Assembly (NCBI GenBank): GCA_963834965.1
Contig: CAWIEI010000016.1
Coordinates: forward strand, 47,020-111,019
Length of the DNA: 64,000 bases
Direction: 5' to 3'
Source of the DNA: Fodinibacter sp963834965
GTDB taxonomy: Bacteria; Actinomycetota; Actinomycetes; Actinomycetales; Dermatophilaceae
Part shown: piece after piece, positions 59,977 to 64,000 of the stretch
Layout of the letters: each line of letters begins with the position of its first letter
Position numbering within the stretch: position 1 is the first letter of the stretch
The notes under the pieces: generated by a model
Told to the model about the DNA's origin: nothing
Database searches by the model: none
What the model saw: only the letters and a program-made list of their open reading frames with translations
Program-made: the position numbers and the translations under genes

Positions 59977-60720
59977 ATGACATCCGTGTCTGGCTGGATT
60001 CACCTGTTCCTCGACGTCCCGCGTGCCGACTGGGGCCGCTCCGTGGTCTTCTGGTCTGCCGCAACCGGGTGGGGCCAGGCAGCCCCAGGCGGGGATGAGG
60101 GACAGGTGGTGGCTCTTGATCCCGCATCGGGCGACGGCTGGCTGAAGCTCCAGGCCACCGATGATGATGCGCCACGGGTTCACCTGGTCCTTGACAGCCC
60201 AGACCGCGCCGCGGCCATTGACCGATCGAAAGACCTCGGGGCCAGCGCGGCCTTGGCGTACGGCGACGTGCAGGTCATGCGCTCTCCCGGCGGCCTGCTC
60301 TTCTGTCACACCCTTGCCGACGAACGGCGGCGGTTCGCGCGCGCAGACGCGGACCGGGTGCTGGACCAGGTGTGCCTCGACATACCCGCACCGCTTTGGG
60401 CTCGCGAGGTCGAGTTCTGGCACTCGATGACCGGCCGCCAGCTTGAGGCCGGGCTGCGTCCAGAGTTCGCCTTCCTTGGTGACCCCGATACTCACGGCGG
60501 TCTCCGGATCCTGCTGCAGCGCCTCGACTCAAGGGGAGGACCAGTCCGGGCCCACCCTGACTTCGCGGTCGCCTCCCGTCCGCAGGAGACGGCACGACAG
60601 GCCTCACTGGGCGCTGAAGTGGTGAAGGTGATGGATCGGTGGACTGTGATGCGGGCGCCCGATCGGCACGTCTACTGCATCACCGACCGTGATCCCGGGA
60701 CTGGTCGCGTACGTCGTTGA
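59977..60720 (+). CDS. Two-domain VOC family protein
   Basis: 247 residues with two glyoxalase-like halves. The first has WIHLFLDVPRADWGRSVVFW and VHLVLDSPD; the second has QVCLDIPAPLWAREVEFWHSMTG split across strand and helix. No full set of metal ligands is evident, so it may be a binding or resistance-type protein. Start at ATG 59977; GTG 59971 is in frame. Confidence 0.87.
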   Translation: MTSVSGWIHLFLDVPRADWGRSVVFWSAATGWGQAAPGGDEGQVVALDPASGDGWLKLQATDDDAPRVHLVLDSPDRAAAIDRSKDLGASAALAYGDVQVMRSPGGLLFCHTLADERRRFARADADRVLDQVCLDIPAPLWAREVEFWHSMTGRQLEAGLRPEFAFLGDPDTHGGLRILLQRLDSRGGPVRAHPDFAVASRPQETARQASLGAEVVKVMDRWTVMRAPDRHVYCITDRDPGTGRVRR

Positions 60721-60740
60721 TTACGGCTGCCCGAGCAAGC

Positions 60741-60761
60741 GTCCGCTCATGCCGCAGTGGG
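60741..60761 (+). repeat. TGCCGC-motif copy 11
   Basis: GTCCGCTCATGCCGCAGTGG, 20 bases after the VOC stop. Confidence 0.55.
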
Positions 60762-60791
60762 TGGGAGGGCACCCAGCATGTCCGGCCCGTT

Positions 60792-61418
60792 TCAGGCGGG
60801 GAGGAACTTGCTGACCGCTTCCTCGGCGAAGAGGTCCGCTAGCCGAAGGTGGCGGCGCGGATCCACCCACGCGGGGTCGGCGCCAGCTGCCAGAAGCAGA
60901 GCGAAAACTCGCCCAAGGTCGGCGTCGCGGTCAGGCAGCGCCAGATCGTTTAGGACCTGACGGCTGTCCAAGGTGGCCCTCATCAAGGCCGGGTTGCCGT
61001 AGGAGTCGGTAGCTGACGGGTCGGCCCCGAGGGCGAGCACGCGTTCCAGCACGCCGAAGGCTTGGGCGAATTGATGGCCGGTGCTCATGATCTCCACCCG
61101 TGCTGCCCCTCCCGGCAGCGCTCTGTTGACGCCGTACCGGCAGCTGAACACGGCAGCCCGGATCGCGTCGTGCAGCACCGGGGCGTTCCACGCGTTGCGC
61201 GGCGACTGGTCTATGAAGTCCACGTCTGCACCCCTGTCGAGAAGCAGGTGGGCCACCTCAAACCGGCCCGCCTTCAACGCGACCTGCAGCGTGGACTGTC
61301 CGTCGTCTTTCGCCGGTGGTGCTTTCGCGATCGCGCCGACCAGCGCCGGGTTCGCATCCAGCCGCGCAGCCACGGCGGTCGCGTCACCATCACGGATCTC
61401 GCGAAAGAGCACTTTCAT
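60792..61418 (-). CDS. Ankyrin repeat protein
   Basis: 208 residues with about four ankyrin units, for example STLQVALKAGRFEVAHLLLDRGADVD, LERVLALGADPSATDSYGNPALM and FALLLAAGADPAWVD. Likely a protein-binding or immunity-type protein. ATG 61418 in MKVLFREIRDGD is preferred over the upstream GTG. Confidence 0.88.
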   Translation of the reverse strand: MKVLFREIRDGDATAVAARLDANPALVGAIAKAPPAKDDGQSTLQVALKAGRFEVAHLLLDRGADVDFIDQSPRNAWNAPVLHDAIRAAVFSCRYGVNRALPGGAARVEIMSTGHQFAQAFGVLERVLALGADPSATDSYGNPALMRATLDSRQVLNDLALPDRDADLGRVFALLLAAGADPAWVDPRRHLRLADLFAEEAVSKFLPA

Positions 61419-61553
61419 GACGCCGAGTGTCGCATCCACTTCTCATGCTCTGGTGGCACCCAGTCCAAGCGCCAGAGAGGAACGCGGAACCGCTGTCCGA
61501 GGCCTCGTAACGGGCTCGAGGAACCACGCAGGCATCCTCAACTCAGCGTTGCG

Positions 61554-61581
61554 GCGCTTACCGGAATTGCCGCCGATCGTG
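61554..61581 (+). repeat. TGCCGC-motif copy 12 (fullest copy)
   Basis: GCGCTTACCGGAATTGCCGC followed by CGATCGTG. It joins both halves of the consensus and defines it. Confidence 0.85.
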
Positions 61582-61686
61582 CCGATGAGGGGGGATGTTG
61601 TGCAGAATTCCCATCCCCTCCATGAGGTCAGGCCGCAACCGCATCGTGCGCGGGGTGCCGATGACGGAATGCGCGGCACGTCGCGG

Positions 61687-62097
61687 TCAGCGGGTGGAAC
61701 CAGCTGCCTCGTGCGATGGGTGGCGGTGGCGGAAGACTCGGCAGCCCAAGGTGAGGAACTCACACTCGACCGGCTCCCTGCCTGGCTGTGCCCTCCAGAG
61801 CTCGTAGTCCCAGCGCAGGTAGGCCTCCGCATCACGGCGCAGGTGCCACTGCCTGAACGTGGCTGACCATCCCGTGAGGATCGCGGCGACCGTGAACGCG
61901 AGGATGACGGGTATCGACGGCTGAAAGAGCGAAATCGCGTAGATGACGGGAAACCACACGAGTATCACTGCCGGCATCATCGCCTCCCGGAAGCCGTACA
62001 TGCGCCGCCAGTTCGCCTCACAGGCCTCGGGAGGCGCAAAACCCTCAGTCGTCCACTGCCGGAGATCGTCAGGGAAGTTCTTCGGCGGGAATCTCAC
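61687..62097 (-). CDS. Hypothetical membrane protein
   Basis: 136 residues from GTG. Two central helices (AVILVWFPVIYAISLF, IPVILAFTVAAILTGW) lie between a cytoplasmic N-terminus and a C-terminal part rich in Trp, Arg and Glu. Not recognised. Confidence 0.65.
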   Translation of the reverse strand: MRFPPKNFPDDLRQWTTEGFAPPEACEANWRRMYGFREAMMPAVILVWFPVIYAISLFQPSIPVILAFTVAAILTGWSATFRQWHLRRDAEAYLRWDYELWRAQPGREPVECEFLTLGCRVFRHRHPSHEAAGSTR

Positions 62098-62262
62098 GGC
62101 GTCGCGCTCCTGTACGTCCTGGCCAGCAACAGTGTGTCCCGCCGCCAGCTCCGGCGTCTCGATCTGTGACGGGATCGGCGGCTCGCCCCGTTGGCGGTGA
62201 AGGCACCGCCAGACCGTGCCGTCGCGAAGTCACATCGCAATCAAAGAGGGGGACGCAGCCGG

Positions 62263-62283
62263 CCGCACATGCCGCCGATGGTG
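62263..62283 (+). repeat. TGCCGC-motif copy 13
   Basis: CCGCACATGCCGCCGATGGTG (given as CCGCACATGCC, GCCGATGGTG), 30 bases before the next gene start. Confidence 0.65.
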
Positions 62284-62312
62284 CGATGAGCGCGCTGCGC
62301 CATCATTGCCGC

Positions 62313-62573
62313 ATGCCGCACTGGATCGGGTTGCCTGACGGCTTCGGGGAGGTCGAGCTCCCGGAGACGCAGGACGGGTATATCGCACGCATCGTGTGCC
62401 GGGACTCGGATGGGTCGGTGCGATGGGAAGCCGTGCCACCCGACGGTGCCGCGGACTCGTGGGTTGCCGTCGACGTTCTGCCTGGGATCGTGGTGGCACG
62501 CTCATGGTCATGTTGGTCGATCGACATCGACTTGGTCAGCGGGAAGGAGGCCTCGCGCCGGTTCACGAAGTGA
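62313..62573 (+). CDS. Hypothetical protein
   Basis: 86 residues: GLPDGFGEVELPETQDGY, RDSDGSVRWEAVPP and SIDIDLVSGKEASRRF suggest a small all-beta protein that may bind or neutralise another protein. No family recognised. Its stop codon lies inside a TGCCGC motif. Confidence 0.65.
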   Translation: MPHWIGLPDGFGEVELPETQDGYIARIVCRDSDGSVRWEAVPPDGAADSWVAVDVLPGIVVARSWSCWSIDIDLVSGKEASRRFTK

Positions 62574-62594
62574 CTGCATTTGCCGCGATGGGTG
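62572..62594 (+). repeat. TGCCGC-motif copy 14
   Basis: GACTGCATTTGCCGCGATGG, overlapping the previous stop codon. Confidence 0.55.
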
Positions 62595-62626
62595 ATGCCT
62601 CGAGCGCGGGCGCTACGGTGCAACGC

Positions 62627-62847
62627 GTGAGCGGATCGAGACAGCAGGATTACGGCGGGATGACCGTCAACGAGCGTCTGTTCGTGGCGGGGTTGGTCCA
62701 GCAGTTCGATGAGGCGATCAGCTCAGGGGATCGTCCGCGAGCCATCGGGATCCTCCTCCGGGTCGCACTGAGCGATGCCAGCGCCGGGGAGACGGTCGAG
62801 CAGTCCTGGCGAACCCCGAGAAGTACGGTTACCCGCGCTCGAGGTGA
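62627..62847 (+). pseudogene. Cassette-type hypothetical gene with frameshift
   Basis: From GTG, MTVNERLFVAGLVQQFDEA and RPRAIGILLRVALSD look like a widespread small family. The expected ending LANPEKYGYPRSR is present but in another frame (62806-62847). One indel near 62803 separates the parts. The TGA at 62845 is part of the repeat motif. Confidence 0.7.
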
Positions 62848-62873
62848 TCCGCACTGTCATGCCGCCGATCGTG
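62845..62873 (+). repeat. TGCCGC-motif copy 15
   Basis: TGATCCGCACTGTCATGCCG, then CCGATCGTG. It supplies the stop codon of the preceding gene in its repaired frame. Confidence 0.8.
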
Positions 62874-63011
62874 AGGACAAGAGCCGGAGGCCTGCGCCGC
62901 CTCAGTGCAGCGCCAAGGGTTCGCACCTTCGCGTTCCTAGGGTGTTCGCGAGGGTTTGAGTGTGTCGAGCGCCTCGTTGGCTCTCGCGCATCGCACCCCT
63001 AGTCTCGGCAC

Positions 63012-63756
63012 GTGAGCGACACCAATCGCGGCACGGCGGTGCGTGCGAAGGCTCGGCGCCGCGTCGTGCGGTGCGGGCTGGTGGGCCTGGCGTTGCTATG
63101 GGCGTGCTTCATGCTGTGGTTCGCCTCAGGGGTGCGCCGGCATTCGTCGGTGGCACGGTTGGTTGGCTGCTGCTGGCCTGGCTGGTGTTCAGCCTTGTCT
63201 GCGTCGCCTTCGCGCGACCGGGAGGCAGCCAATCGGCCGCGCCCACCCCCGCAGACAGCGGTGGACCGTGGCGGCTGCGGGTGCCCCCGTGGCTGGTCTG
63301 GTCGAGTGCGGTGACGTGGATCGTGCTCATGGTGGCGCTGTCTTTCGAGGTAAGCAACTCCTTCCCCGCGATCGTGCTCGGGCCTCATCCGAGCGAGTCC
63401 TATGCACAGGCCGTCGACTTCAAGGCGGCCACGGGTAAAGCTGGCGTCGACAAGACCAAGGTCCGGTTCGACACCACCAAAGGTCTGGTGGAAGCGTGGG
63501 CGGCTGACCCGATGTACACCCTTGAAACGGGTTCCGGCATGGTCTACGACCCGGACAACCCGGAGCGCGTGATGACCCAGGATGCGTGGGCCGAGGCACG
63601 GCCCACCCATGGCCCCTACCAGTCCTGACGCTGATCTGGCTGATGTTCGTGGCTGCACCGTTCCTGTACGCCCAGGCGAGAACGGCACGATACGGCTCGC
63701 TGCGCCCCGGACACCCCATCCGTAGCGTCACCCGGCCCAAGCGCGCAAAGTTGTGA
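63012..63756 (+). pseudogene. Three-helix membrane protein gene with two frameshifts
   Basis: GTG 63012 starts MSDTNRGTAVRAKARRRV and a helix. The frame then shifts near 63130, where VGGTVGWLLLAWLVFSLVCV and WSSAVTWIVLMVALSFEV continue, with an extracytoplasmic domain to 63628. A second shift near 63615 leads to LTLIWLMFVAAPFLYAQ and a basic tail ending at TGA 63756. Each part looks coding. Confidence 0.65.
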
Positions 63757-63895
63757 CCGTCACCTGGGTCGACGGCCCAAGGCGACCTTCATCGACGTTC
63801 CCGGCCTAGCCGAAGCACTACAGCGGCGAATCGACGCCGACGGGCTCAGTGGGGTAGGCGTCCCCGGGCACTCGACTCTGGCCTCCTCACTCTGA
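63753..63895 (+). pseudogene. Small hypothetical gene with frameshift
   Basis: GTG overlapping the previous stop (GTGA) starts MTVTWVDGP. After a shift near 63776 the frame reads KATFIDVPGLAEALQRRIDA and ends at TGA 63895. The repaired product is about 47 residues. Confidence 0.5.
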
Positions 63896-63960
63896 CAACC
63901 CGCAATCACGCACCCGACCCCGCTCCACCCCTTGCGCGAGCACTCGGACATCCGCGTGAG

Positions 63961-63985
63961 ACGTTTACCGGATCTGCCGCGAGTG
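63961..63985 (+). repeat. TGCCGC-motif copy 16
   Basis: ACGTTTACCGGATCTGCCGC, flanked by GCGTGAG (63954-63960) and its complement CTCACGC (63994-64000) at the window end. Confidence 0.8.
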
Positions 63986-64000
63986 GGAAGGAACTCACGC

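Noticed and set aside
41741..64000. Canonical integron attC sites
   Set aside because: I looked for RYYYAAC/GTTRRRY pairs at the unit ends. One GTCTAAC occurs near 58608, but no consistent pairs were found, so the repeats are reported as a separate motif.

Overview
The window is GC-rich DNA in which nearly every third codon base is G or C. It has frequent GTG starts, ATGA-type gene overlaps and actinobacterial families (DUF4235, DUF1304, SigE-like ECF sigma factors, YkoE/YkoCD thiamine-precursor transport, a dispersed hut pathway). This points to an actinobacterium, most likely a member of the Micrococcales such as the Intrasporangiaceae. That placement is inferred from gene content, not from a marker gene. 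No rRNA, tRNA, CRISPR array, integrase or intact transposase gene was seen.

Positions 1-40.8 kb look like stable chromosome. Layout: a PadR-controlled ABC export operon (1-2.6 kb); housekeeping and redox genes; an IclR regulator; a divergent MarR/ABC exporter pair (5.7-8.3 kb); histidine degradation genes hutH (8.4-10.0 kb) and hutU-M20 hydrolase-hutF-hutI (12.6-18.7 kb), which convert histidine to glutamate; a TPP riboswitch driving a thiamine-precursor ECF-type transporter with a triple-fusion energising subunit (19.2-22.6 kb); two tandem paralogous sigma-factor/membrane-protein pairs (22.8-26.7 kb); two MFS transporters, a CDF metal exporter and an M20 peptidase (26.9-33.9 kb); and assorted membrane proteins and acetyltransferases, then a PLP decarboxylase (34-40 kb). 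Two repeat classes mark this part: an octamer GGATGCCG/CGGCATCC (about 70 copies by eye) and long intergenic palindromes built on CCGACTTCTTGCGGATC, usually just 3' of genes.

From about 40.9 kb to the end the DNA changes character. The octamer almost disappears and single small genes with their own promoters follow one another: three toxin-antitoxin modules, GNAT and VOC proteins, an ankyrin protein, DUF-type cassette proteins, two-component systems, an S8 protease and a MerR/SulP pair. About sixteen copies of a short, always same-strand motif (TTACCGGA-NN-TGCCGC followed by CGATCGTG) lie between them. Where a gene is adjacent, the copy usually sits at the right-hand end of the unit, as attC sites do in integron cassette arrays, although the motif is not a recognisable attC. 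A second 100-bp element with conserved hairpins precedes two unrelated toxin-antitoxin operons. This array is the best candidate for something undescribed.

Two other oddities lie in the accessory part. One two-component system is broken by an inversion of 46287-47478; re-inverting that segment on paper rebuilds a complete response regulator in frame. The last 5 kb holds five apparent frameshifts in otherwise convincing small genes, from either decay or consensus errors.
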